Shown: positions 44,688 to 51,445 of the stretch, in pieces
Layout of the letters: every line of letters begins with the position of its first letter
Numbering within the stretch: the stretch's first letter is position 1
Assembly (NCBI GenBank): GCA_944324375.1
Contig: CALUWB010000007.1
Span: forward strand, 1-51,549
Direction: 5' to 3'
Length of the DNA: 51,549 nucleotides
Origin: Candidatus Gastranaerophilales bacterium
GTDB taxonomy: Bacteria > Cyanobacteriota > Vampirovibrionia > Gastranaerophilales > Gastranaerophilaceae
The notes under the pieces: model-generated
Seen by the model: the letters and a program-made list of their open reading frames with translations, nothing else
What the model was told of the DNA's origin: nothing
The model's database searches: none
Program-made: the position numbers and the translations under genes

Positions 44688-44769
44688 TTCTGCAATTTGT
44701 CAAAACAAAAATCTAAATTGCATAACATTATTGTACATGAAATCTAAAAAAAAACAAGAGCTATATACA

Positions 44770-44798
44770 TTGTAAAATATAGAAAATTCCTATATAAT
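44770..44798 (+). promoter_or_regulatory. Strong promoter placed for a leaderless YkgJ-family mRNA
   Basis: TTGTAA (44770-44775), exactly 17 bases, then consensus TATAAT (44793-44798). The ATG of the gene is at 44805, six bases after the -10 box, so the transcript should begin at or beside the start codon. No Shine-Dalgarno is present. Confidence 0.7.
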
Positions 44799-44804
44799 TT
44801 AATT

Positions 44805-45353
44805 ATGCTAAAAAAGTATGAGAAATTTTTAAAAGAGTTTGACAAAAAACTCAAAAAATACTTTGATTCTCAATCAAAACATATATGTTGCAAAGAAGGA
44901 TGTGCAGGATGTTGTGAAGTCGGAGATTACCCATTTTCTCAACTTGAGATGATGTATTTGATGACGGGGTTTAGAAAACTCCCACCTGAAAAACAAAAAA
45001 TTATTAAAGAAAATATGGATAATTTAAAAAAAAGCAGACTGTTCACACATTTCTTTCATAAATGCCCTTTCTTAATTGATAAAAAATGTTCCGTATATAA
45101 ATATAGAGGTATTACATGCAGAACTTTTGGGCTTGCATATTTGGTTAACAATAAAACTAAAACAGTTAAAATTCCAGAATGTACAAAAGACGGATTAAAT
45201 TTTAGCAATGTATATGATGGGAAAGAAATTACTATTGAACCAATAAAAGAAAATCTTGATTTACCTTATGTAATAGAATCAAAACTTGCCAAAAGTCATA
45301 AACTTGAATTCGGAGAAATTCGTTCTATGATCGATTGGTTCCCTGATAATTAA
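44805..45353 (+). CDS. YkgJ-family cysteine-cluster protein
   Basis: 182 residues. Eight cysteines form the family pattern: C28-C29-x3-C33-x2-C36-C37 (CCKEGCAGCC), then C87 (HKCPFL), C95 (KKCSVY) and C105 (RGITCRTFG). These probably bind zinc or an iron-sulfur cluster; the biochemical role of the family (PF03692) is not established. It appears to be transcribed without a leader from the promoter just upstream. bioF starts 30 bases after its stop. Confidence 0.9.
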   Translation: MLKKYEKFLKEFDKKLKKYFDSQSKHICCKEGCAGCCEVGDYPFSQLEMMYLMTGFRKLPPEKQKIIKENMDNLKKSRLFTHFFHKCPFLIDKKCSVYKYRGITCRTFGLAYLVNNKTKTVKIPECTKDGLNFSNVYDGKEITIEPIKENLDLPYVIESKLAKSHKLEFGEIRSMIDWFPDN

Positions 45354-45383
45354 TTTTCTTCTTATTTGTAGTAAAATAAAGCT

Positions 45384-46532
45384 ATGGAAGATATTTTAAA
45401 ACAACTTGAAGAACTTAAGTCTAATAATATGTTTAGACAAATTTCGCCTATTGAAAAAAAAGAAGGAGAATTTGTTTTTATTAATGGCAAAAAGATGATT
45501 AATTTTTCATCTAATGATTATTTAGGACTCAGTACTGATAAATATTTAGTTGATGAATTCTGTAAAAAATATATAGACTCACCAGAATTTGCTTTTTCGT
45601 CAGCTTCTGCAAGATTATTAAGTGGGACATCAAATATTTATAATACACTAGAAAACACTCTTGCTAAACTATTTAAAAAAGATTCAGCCTTAATTTTTAA
45701 CACAGGTTTTCAATGCAATTTAGGAGTTATATCTTCTATTGTTGGTCAAGGTGATGTTATTTTTTCTGATAAACTAAATCATGCCAGCATAATAGATGGT
45801 ATGAGATTATCAGGTGCAACTTTTTATAGATATAAACATCTTGATTACAACAACTTAGAAGAATTATTAAAAAAACATCGTTCAAAGTTTAAAAGAGCAA
45901 TTATTATATCGGAATCTGTTTTTTCAATGGACGGGGATATTGCTGATATTGATAAATTAATTAAACTAAAAAAAGAATACAACACATTATTAATGATTGA
46001 TGAAGCCCATGCATTTTGTGCAATTGATGATAAATGTGCAGGAATATCTAATTATAAAGATGTTGATATAATAACAGCAACATTTGGGAAAGCATTAGCA
46101 TCATTCGGAGCTTTTGCTGTATCAAATAAACCGATTATTGAATATCTGACAAATAAAGCTCGTTCTTTTATATTCTCAACATCTATTCCACCTGTTAATA
46201 TCATGTGGACAAATTGGTTATTAACAGAAAAAAAAGATTACATCAATAAAAAACGAGAAAACCTTGCAGAATTAATAATAAGGACTCATAAACTTCTTAA
46301 TGACTATAATATTAATACAGTTTCTGAATCACAAATTATTCCTGTAATATTAAAAACTCCTGATAAAGCTGGAGAAATTGCAGAAAAATTAAAAAATGAA
46401 GGATATTTTATTCTACCAATAAGACCTCCTTCTGTTCCTATTGGAACTTCAAGATTAAGATTATCTTTAACAGCTAATATTCAATTTAAAAATGTTAGAA
46501 AATTATTTGAGTTAATAAAAGATGAAATATAA
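45384..46532 (+). CDS. bioF: 8-amino-7-oxononanoate synthase (biotin synthesis)
   Basis: 382 residues, typical size. It condenses pimeloyl-ACP with L-alanine using PLP. Visible features are FSSNDYLGLSTDKYL near the N-terminus, SASARLLSGTSNIYNTLENT, the cofactor Asp in LMIDEAHAFC and the Schiff-base Lys236 in TFGKALASFGAF. The ATG has no Shine-Dalgarno; TAAAAT ends six bases before it (45372-45377), so an additional leaderless start is possible, though read-through from the YkgJ gene is equally likely. It overlaps bioG by 11 bases. Confidence 0.94.
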   Translation: MEDILKQLEELKSNNMFRQISPIEKKEGEFVFINGKKMINFSSNDYLGLSTDKYLVDEFCKKYIDSPEFAFSSASARLLSGTSNIYNTLENTLAKLFKKDSALIFNTGFQCNLGVISSIVGQGDVIFSDKLNHASIIDGMRLSGATFYRYKHLDYNNLEELLKKHRSKFKRAIIISESVFSMDGDIADIDKLIKLKKEYNTLLMIDEAHAFCAIDDKCAGISNYKDVDIITATFGKALASFGAFAVSNKPIIEYLTNKARSFIFSTSIPPVNIMWTNWLLTEKKDYINKKRENLAELIIRTHKLLNDYNINTVSESQIIPVILKTPDKAGEIAEKLKNEGYFILPIRPPSVPIGTSRLRLSLTANIQFKNVRKLFELIKDEI

Positions 46533-47133
46533 ATTTTTCCAAGAAAACAATAAAAACTTAATTATATTTTTCAACGGCTGGGGTATGGACGAATTAATAA
46601 TATCTCATCTTAAAAGAAATGGTTTTGATTTGTTGATTTTATATGACTATAACGATTTAGATATAGAATTTCCCAATTTAGATAATTATGATAAAAAATA
46701 CATTATAGGTTGGTCAATGGGAGTTATGATATCAACTTTATTCTATGATTGTTTTGGAAAAATTGATAAGTACATTGCAATAAACGGAACACCAAAACCT
46801 ATTGATGATAAATATGGGATTCCTGAAAAAATTTATAAACTAACTCTTAGAGGGTTCAATGAAACATCTTGCCAAAAATTTATGGAAAGAATGTTTGATT
46901 GTATCCCACCAATTAGTAAATTTTCAAACAGAGAATTTGAATCTCAAAAAACAGAACTTGCTAATCTTATGGGGATTGAAGGAAAAATTATTTCTTTTGA
47001 CAAAATTATTGTTTCAAATAATGATAATATTATCCCGACAAAAAATCAGTTAAATTATTGGAAAAATCCTGAGATTATAGAAAGTGGACATTGTCCTTTC
47101 TTTAAATATGAAAGCTGGTCTGAAATTATATGA
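46522..47133 (+). CDS. bioG: Pimeloyl-ACP methyl ester esterase BioG
   Basis: 203 residues of alpha/beta-hydrolase fold, the size of BioG (DUF452) rather than BioH. FFNGWGMDE forms the oxyanion region. The nucleophile is Ser65 in IIGWSMGVMI, the acid is probably the Asp in SNNDNIIPT (about 172) and His190 lies in ESGHCPFFKYE. It releases pimeloyl-ACP from its methyl ester, ending the disguised fatty-acid cycle begun by BioC. It starts inside bioF and overlaps bioC by four bases (ATGA). Confidence 0.9.
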   Translation: MKYKFFQENNKNLIIFFNGWGMDELIISHLKRNGFDLLILYDYNDLDIEFPNLDNYDKKYIIGWSMGVMISTLFYDCFGKIDKYIAINGTPKPIDDKYGIPEKIYKLTLRGFNETSCQKFMERMFDCIPPISKFSNREFESQKTELANLMGIEGKIISFDKIIVSNNDNIIPTKNQLNYWKNPEIIESGHCPFFKYESWSEII

Positions 47134-47837
47134 TAGATAAAACACTAGTCAGAGAACGATTTAAAAAAAATCTAAAAACATATAAGGATAATTCTGTCAT
47201 TCAAAAAAAAATGGCAGATAGACTTATTTCTATAATTTCAAACAATCCAAAATCTATCTTAGAATTAGGTTGTGGAACAGGTGTTTTAACGGAAAAATTA
47301 ATCAATAAATATAACTTTATAAAATATAATGCATCTGATATTGTACTTGAGTGTGAACCATATATAAAGAAAATTTCAGATGAAATAAATTTTATTCAAT
47401 CAGATATCGAAGAATTTGAATTCAAAGAAAAATATGATTTAATCATTTCAAATGCAACTTTTCAATGGATAGAAAATTTAGAGCAATTTATTAATAAAAT
47501 CAAAAAGCAACTAAATCCAAATGGAGAGCTTATATTCTCAACATTTGGAGAAGATAATTTAAAGGAAATAAATAATATTACCAACGTAGGATTAAAATAT
47601 TTTTCACTACAAGAATTAAAAAATATATTTAACCCCTCTGAAATTATAGAAGAAAAACTTACGTTAGAATTTAGTTCTGCTAAAGATGTTCTAAAGCACT
47701 TAAAATTAACAGGAGTAAACTCAATAAAATCAAAGCATTGGACAAAATCTGACTTAATAGATTTTGAAAACAAATACAAAGAAATTTGTCCAGATAAAAT
47801 CCAACTTACATATCATCCTATATATATAAAATTGTAA
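47130..47837 (+). CDS. bioC: Malonyl-ACP O-methyltransferase BioC
   Basis: 235 residues. It starts VRERFKKNLKTYKDNSVIQK, the BioC N-terminal pattern, with SAM motif I ILELGCGTGVLTEKLI (43-58) and later motifs LIISNATFQWIENLEQFI and NPNGELIFSTFGEDNLKEI, the last especially typical of BioC. It methylates malonyl-ACP to start pimelate synthesis. bioA, bioD and bioB do not follow; they must be elsewhere if biotin synthesis is complete. Confidence 0.93.
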   Translation: MIDKTLVRERFKKNLKTYKDNSVIQKKMADRLISIISNNPKSILELGCGTGVLTEKLINKYNFIKYNASDIVLECEPYIKKISDEINFIQSDIEEFEFKEKYDLIISNATFQWIENLEQFINKIKKQLNPNGELIFSTFGEDNLKEINNITNVGLKYFSLQELKNIFNPSEIIEEKLTLEFSSAKDVLKHLKLTGVNSIKSKHWTKSDLIDFENKYKEICPDKIQLTYHPIYIKL

Positions 47838-47872
47838 TTTATACACTTATTATTAAAAAATGTTACAGTTTT

Positions 47873-47901
47873 TTGACAAACATAGAAAAAAACACTATTA
47901 T
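47873..47901 (+). promoter_or_regulatory. Consensus promoter of the 58-residue protein gene
   Basis: Consensus TTGACA (47873-47878), a 17-base spacer and TATTAT (47896-47901). It predicts a start near 47908 and a leader of about 43 bases with AGGAGA before the ATG at 47951. It is one of the best sigma-70-type promoters in the window, so the small gene should be well expressed. Confidence 0.75.
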
Positions 47902-47950
47902 TAACACAACTTTTTGAAAAGTTAGTGTGTAGTTAAATAGGAGATTTATT

Positions 47951-48127
47951 ATGGCAGTAAAAGCAGTAGGAGTAAATTTTAAGGCAAAAGCACCTAATCT
48001 AAAAACACTTAAAAATGCAGTTAAAGAAGCACCTCAACCAGCAGCCCCAACAACTGTAACAACACCACAAAATCCTTTAACTGGAGTTGTTAAAAATGCA
48101 GGTGCTAAACTTAACAAAATAGGTTAA
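47951..48127 (+). CDS. 58-residue basic protein with 'NFKAKA' motif, unknown
   Basis: An ATG with AGGAGA at ideal spacing opens a 58-codon frame starting MAVKAVGVNFKAKAPNLKTL, followed by KNAVKEAPQP, a Pro/Thr/Ala linker and a Lys-rich end (GAKLNKIG). It is strongly basic, with almost no acidic residues, and lacks a membrane segment. A consensus promoter lies upstream and a large hairpin follows its stop by 12 bases. The N-terminal NF-x-AK motif is shared with the 182-residue protein at 17554. I recognise no family; nucleic-acid binding or a secreted peptide are both conceivable. Confidence 0.7.
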   Translation: MAVKAVGVNFKAKAPNLKTLKNAVKEAPQPAAPTTVTTPQNPLTGVVKNAGAKLNKIG

Positions 48128-48139
48128 ATCTCAATTTTT

Positions 48140-48223
48140 CTAACTGACAAACAAGCGGGATAAAACCTTTAATAACCTGTTTAAATGTTAACCTTCATTG
48201 TTTTCCCGCTTGATGTCCGTTAG
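48140..48223. other. 84-nt imperfect hairpin between two small genes
   Basis: CTAAC-T-GACA-AA-CAAGCGGGA (48140-48160) pairs with TCCCGCTTG-A-TGTC-C-GTTAG (48204-48223 with flanking bases). That gives about 18 pairs interrupted by one mismatch and a small internal loop, extended by AAAAC/GTTTT. The apical loop of about 33 bases contains further weak pairing. GC content is locally higher than the surroundings and no T-tract follows, so it is not a standard terminator. It could be a small RNA, an mRNA-stabilising 3' structure or an old insertion footprint. Confidence 0.6.
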
Positions 48224-48260
48224 GATTGAATATGTATATTAAGAATATGAGATGTATGTT

Positions 48261-48428
48261 CTAGAAACCTCTTTGAAGTAAAATATTATTTTCCGGAGTA
48301 TTCATAAATAATTGATTTAAAACATAAGCTTTTGTTTCATAAACAATATTTTCTGTTTGCTTTCTTCTTAAGTCACATAAACCGATAACTGTTGACTCAT
48401 TGTTAAATAAATTTTTAATAAAACCCAT
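48261..48428 (-). CDS. 55-residue protein of unknown function
   Basis: Minus-strand ATG at 48428, preceded by AGAGAGG about nine bases upstream, encodes MGFIKNLFNNESTVIGLCDL, then RRKQTENIVYETKAYVLNQL and a tail ending LLQRGF. A promoter-like TTGACA-16-TAAATA lies at 48487-48460. It has an amphipathic N-terminus and a single Cys. I recognise no family. Promoter, ribosome-binding site and full use of the space between a hairpin and the next gene support a real gene. Confidence 0.6.
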   Translation of the reverse strand: MGFIKNLFNNESTVIGLCDLRRKQTENIVYETKAYVLNQLFMNTPENNILLQRGF

Positions 48429-48459
48429 CTTTCAAAACCTCTCTTTTTGTTGTACAATT

Positions 48460-48487
48460 TATTTAATGATATTTTTTGTTTTGTCAA
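48460..48487 (-). promoter_or_regulatory. Candidate promoter of the 55-residue protein gene
   Basis: Minus strand TTGACA (48487-48482), a 16-base spacer, TAAATA (48465-48460). The predicted start lies about 25 bases before the ATG at 48428. It is divergent from the DUF1858 gene at 48538. Confidence 0.5.
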
Positions 48488-48537
48488 TTTTTTTGATAAA
48501 AAATTAATAAAAATTTCATCAATATAAGGAGCAAATT

Positions 48538-48741
48538 ATGGAAAAGAAAGTTACAAAAGAAATGGGTATTATGGATATAGTTCAACAATATCCTGAAAGT
48601 TTAGAAGTTTTTGCTAAATACGGATTAGGTTGTATTGGTTGTGCTGCAGCTCGTTTCGAAAATTTAGAAGCAGGCGCTAAAGTTCACGGATTTGATCCTG
48701 ACGAAATGGTTAACGATATTAACGAACTTATCAATAAATAG
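48538..48741 (+). CDS. DUF1858 / hybrid-cluster-associated redox-disulfide domain protein
   Basis: 67 residues with AGGAG at the right distance. VTKEMGIMDIVQQYPESLEV then FAKYGLGCIGCAAARFENLE follows the DUF1858/TIGR03980 pattern. C32 and C35 (GCIGC) form a possible redox disulfide or metal site, and FDPDEMVNDINELI is the closing helix. The family is common in anaerobes and is thought to act in thiol or metal-cluster chemistry. It may be co-transcribed with nfeD 42 bases downstream. Confidence 0.92.
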   Translation: MEKKVTKEMGIMDIVQQYPESLEVFAKYGLGCIGCAAARFENLEAGAKVHGFDPDEMVNDINELINK

Positions 48742-48783
48742 TTAACCGTTGTTTTTATTAACAACCAATATTAAGGTATTTTT

Positions 48784-49209
48784 ATGGTTATATGGCAATT
48801 ATTAGTTATTATAGGGTTAGCATTTCTTGTTCTTGAAATGTTCACTCCTGTAATGTTTTTTCTAAATTTTGCGATTGCAGCTTTTATTACTGCAATCGCT
48901 TCTATATTTATACTAAACATTAATTTTCTTATGCTATTTTTTGTTATTCTAGCTTTAGTTTTACTTTTATTTTTAAGACCTATGCTTATGAATAGAAAAA
49001 CGTCTAAAGAACAAACTACCGGCATTGAAAATAAATACATTGGAAAAACTGCAAAAGTTATTGAAACTATTACTCAAACATCAGGTGCGATTTCTATTTA
49101 TGATGAAAGATGGGAAGCTAGAATCCTTGATAATAATGAAATCCCTGTGGGTGAAAATGTTAAAATCGTTAAATACGATAGTCTTATTATGTTTGTTGAA
49201 AGGAATTAA
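48784..49209 (+). CDS. NfeD-like short membrane protein (YbbK type)
   Basis: 141 residues. Two to three membrane segments fill residues 3-67 (WQLLVIIGLAFLVLEM, then MFFLNFAIAAFITAIASIFI and LMLFFVILALVLLLFL). A soluble OB-fold follows, containing YIGKTAKVIETI, GAISIYDERWEAR and IPVGENVKIVKYD, as in NfeD C-domains. It lacks the serine-protease domain of long NfeD. Short NfeD proteins pair with SPFH proteins, as here (3-base gap), and are thought to organise membrane microdomains. Confidence 0.92.
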   Translation: MVIWQLLVIIGLAFLVLEMFTPVMFFLNFAIAAFITAIASIFILNINFLMLFFVILALVLLLFLRPMLMNRKTSKEQTTGIENKYIGKTAKVIETITQTSGAISIYDERWEARILDNNEIPVGENVKIVKYDSLIMFVERN

Positions 49210-49212
49210 ATT

Positions 49213-50196
49213 ATGTTTTTAGTAACTGTATTATTAATTGCAGCTGCGATTATTTTTGTAACCAAAGGTGTAATTATTGTTAAACAAGCAGAAGTTGTAA
49301 TAATTGAAAGACTCGGAAAATTTGAAAGAGTTTTAGAATCAGGATTAAATCTTATATTCCCAATCCTTGAAACTCCAAGACCTATTGCCTGGAAAGTTAC
49401 ACAAAAAAGCATTGATGGAAAAACTTATTCTTATGTAAAAGAAAAAGAAAGAATTGATTTAAGAGAAACTGTTTATGATTTCCCTAGACAAAATGTTATT
49501 ACAAAAGACAACGTTTCAATAAGCATAAATGCACTATTATATTTCCAAATTGTTGACCCTAAATCAGCAGTTTATGAAATCCAAAACCTACCTGAAGCTA
49601 TTGAAAAATTAACTCAAACAACATTAAGAAACTTAGTAGGTCAAATTGACTTAGATGAAACATTAGTTTCAAGAGATAAAATAAACCAAGAGTTAAGAGC
49701 AATTTTAGATGAAGCAACAAACAAATGGGGTGTAAAAGTTAACAGAGTAGAACTTCAGGACATTATTCCACCTGTTGATATTCAAACAGCAATGGAAAAA
49801 CAAATGAAAGCAGAAAGAGATAGACGTGCTGCAATCCTAGAAGCAGAAGGGCTTAAAAAAGCTGCGATATTAAAAGCTGAAGGTGAAAAGGAAGCTGCTA
49901 TTAATAAAGCAGAAGGTGATAAACAAGCATCAATCCTAAGAGCAGATGGTATTGCACAAGCAAGAATTTTAGAAGCTGATGGCGAAAAACAAGCTATTCA
50001 AAAAATTATTGACGCATTAGCAGACAAAGGACAACCTGACAAATACCTAATCGCAATGAAATACTTAGAAACAATGGAAAGTATTACATCTGGTAAAGAC
50101 AACAAAATTGTTTATATGCCTTATGAAGCAACAGGAATTTTAAGTTCTGTTGACGGTATAAAAGAAATGTTTAAAGGAACTAAAATAAATGGATAA
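49213..50196 (+). CDS. SPFH/band-7 (stomatin/QmcA-like) membrane protein
   Basis: 327 residues. A single N-terminal membrane anchor (VTVLLIAAAIIFVTKGVIIV) leads into the SPFH domain: AEVVIIERLGKFERVLESGL, then PRQNVITKDNVSISINALLY, and TTLRNLVGQIDLDETLVSRD. A long Ala/Glu/Lys coiled coil with repeated AEGEKEAAI-type units (about 200-255) drives oligomerisation. It probably forms membrane-microdomain rings with NfeD and influences membrane-protein turnover. Its last eight bases overlap the HEPN gene. Confidence 0.95.
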   Translation: MFLVTVLLIAAAIIFVTKGVIIVKQAEVVIIERLGKFERVLESGLNLIFPILETPRPIAWKVTQKSIDGKTYSYVKEKERIDLRETVYDFPRQNVITKDNVSISINALLYFQIVDPKSAVYEIQNLPEAIEKLTQTTLRNLVGQIDLDETLVSRDKINQELRAILDEATNKWGVKVNRVELQDIIPPVDIQTAMEKQMKAERDRRAAILEAEGLKKAAILKAEGEKEAAINKAEGDKQASILRADGIAQARILEADGEKQAIQKIIDALADKGQPDKYLIAMKYLETMESITSGKDNKIVYMPYEATGILSSVDGIKEMFKGTKING

Positions 50197-50605
50197 ACTA
50201 AATTTTTCTAATTTAGAAAACGCATATAACACATTAAATAAATCGTATCAAGATTATTTAAAAAATCAGGACTCAATTTTACTTGAATATATTTGTGATT
50301 CATGCGTTAAGCGCTTTGAATATACACTTGAAACTGCTTGGAAGTTTATGAGAAAATTGTTTATTCAAAAATATGGAAAAACTGATCAAGAGCTAACCAT
50401 GAATAACATTTTCAGATTTATGGAAGGGTATGGTTTCGCAAATGATTGGTTAAAATGGAAATCATACTATCAAAAACGTAATGAAACAGCTCATGAATAT
50501 AATATTGAAAAGTCTAGACAACTATTAGATATAATTCCTGATTTCTTAGAAGATGCAAAATATTTAATAGATAAATTAAAAGAAAAGGATAACAATGAAT
50601 ATTAA
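50189..50605 (+). CDS. HEPN-domain protein (HI0074-like, nucleotidyltransferase substrate-binding family)
   Basis: 138 residues, all-helical. The pattern CVKRFEYTLETAWKFMRKLF and the C-terminal KRNETAHEYNIEKSR hold the HEPN R-x4-H motif (R97-N98-x3-H102) that forms the RNase site in active HEPN toxins. The family pairs with minimal nucleotidyltransferases; in characterised HEPN/MNT toxin-antitoxin pairs the MNT adenylylates and silences the HEPN RNase. Its start overlaps the SPFH gene by eight bases and its end overlaps the MNT gene by 11, so all are coupled. Confidence 0.88.
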   Translation: MDKLNFSNLENAYNTLNKSYQDYLKNQDSILLEYICDSCVKRFEYTLETAWKFMRKLFIQKYGKTDQELTMNNIFRFMEGYGFANDWLKWKSYYQKRNETAHEYNIEKSRQLLDIIPDFLEDAKYLIDKLKEKDNNEY

Positions 50606-50897
50606 AGGTGTATCTGATAATGAATACAAAATAATAAAAAATATTTTATATCCTTTTAAAGAAAAATATGATTTTTTCTTATATGGTTCTAGAACTAAGG
50701 ATAATTTTAGAAAATTATCCGATTTAGATATATTAGTCAAAAGCGATAAAGAAATTAATTTAGATGATATTGAGACTATAAAAAACTTATTTGATAATAG
50801 TAATATTCCATACATTATAAATTTAACAAATTTCAATAATATATCCAAGGATTTTTATGAATTAATTGAAAAAGACTTAAAAAAGATTGAATTTTAA
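50595..50897 (+). CDS. Minimal nucleotidyltransferase (MNT) partner of the HEPN protein
   Basis: 100 residues. The pol-beta-type motif is present: GS at 31-32 (FFLYGSRTKDNFRKLSDLDI) with D43 and D45 as the first two metal-binding Asp residues. The third carboxylate is expected in the 'vDlvdwn.Is' strand, but here the strand reads IINLTNFNNIS, giving Asn76 and Asn79. Catalysis of AMP transfer may therefore be impaired. The stop codon lies in the loop of the terminator. Confidence 0.87.
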   Translation: MNIKGVSDNEYKIIKNILYPFKEKYDFFLYGSRTKDNFRKLSDLDILVKSDKEINLDDIETIKNLFDNSNIPYIINLTNFNNISKDFYELIEKDLKKIEF

Positions 50898-50912
50898 AAT
50901 TCAATCTTTTTT
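50879..50912. terminator. Perfect palindromic terminator spanning the MNT stop codon
   Basis: A 34-base perfect palindrome, AAAAAAGATTGAATTTT followed by AAAATTCAATCTTTTTT, ends in a T-run in both directions. The MNT stop (50895-50897) is at its centre. It ends the nfeD-SPFH-HEPN-MNT transcript just before the marR promoter. Confidence 0.88.
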
Positions 50913-50921
50913 AATTTTAAG

Positions 50922-50951
50922 TTGATTTAGAAATTCTCTTTGTGTTATGAT
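50922..50951 (+). promoter_or_regulatory. Extended -10 promoter of the marR gene
   Basis: TTGATT (50922-50927), an 18-base spacer and TATGAT (50946-50951), with the extended element TG at 50943-50944. The -10 box sits inside the palindromic operator. AGGGTAGG (50962-50969) gives the ribosome-binding site for ATG 50976. Confidence 0.65.
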
Positions 50952-50963
50952 GATAACACAAAG
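50938..50963. promoter_or_regulatory. Perfect 11-4-11 palindromic operator, probably for the MarR protein
   Basis: CTTTGTGTTAT (50938-50948), spacer GATG, ATAACACAAAG (50953-50963). Perfect symmetry, position over the -10 box and location directly before a marR gene fit autorepression by a dimeric winged-helix regulator. Confidence 0.8.
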
Positions 50964-50975
50964 GGTAGGTTTATT

Positions 50976-51434
50976 ATGGATTTAGCAGAAGTATTAAAAA
51001 GTAAAATCGGGGTAAGACTTGTAATGGCAGGCAAATTAACAAGAACTCTTGCTATTCAAAAATTTGCTGCAAACAATTATGAAATTACACCTGAGCAGTT
51101 CACAATTTTATCAGCTCTTATTGAAAACGATGGAATGTATCAAAGACAAATTGCAGCAATTACAGTTAAAGATAGACCTAATATTACAAGAATTCTTAAA
51201 ATTCTAGAAAACATGGAACTTATCACTAAAAAACCTGATGTTAATAAAAGAAAAATACACAAAATTTTTATTACAGATAAAGGTAGAAAAATGTATGAGA
51301 AGGTCCTTCCAACAATTCTTGAATTATGGGCAAGCAGCTTAGAAGGAGTTTCTTCTGAAGAAGTTAATGCGTGCTTAAAAACACTTTTTAAAATAAAAAC
51401 TAATCTTGAAAAATATGTAAAAATTCAATCTTAG
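50976..51434 (+). CDS. MarR-family transcriptional regulator
   Basis: 152 residues from the ATG at 50976 (AGGGTAGG upstream); the open frame reaches a TTG at 50940 but that lies within the operator. The winged helix-turn-helix is clear: ITPEQFTILSALIENDGMYQ, then IAAITVKDRPNITRILKILE as recognition region, and the wing NKRKIHKIFITDKGRKMYE with the usual D/K-R pattern. It probably represses itself and the following gene by binding the 50938-50963 palindrome. The inducer is unknown. Confidence 0.94.
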   Translation: MDLAEVLKSKIGVRLVMAGKLTRTLAIQKFAANNYEITPEQFTILSALIENDGMYQRQIAAITVKDRPNITRILKILENMELITKKPDVNKRKIHKIFITDKGRKMYEKVLPTILELWASSLEGVSSEEVNACLKTLFKIKTNLEKYVKIQS

Positions 51435-51445
51435 AGGTAATAATT

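Noticed and set aside
48742-48783. GTTGTT/AACAAC hairpin after the DUF1858 gene as a terminator
   Set aside because: The stem is weak and followed directly by the nfeD ribosome-binding site rather than a T-run; co-transcription is as likely.
50940-50975. TTG start 12 codons upstream for MarR
   Set aside because: The stretch is the palindromic operator and promoter; the ATG at 50976 has a good ribosome-binding site.
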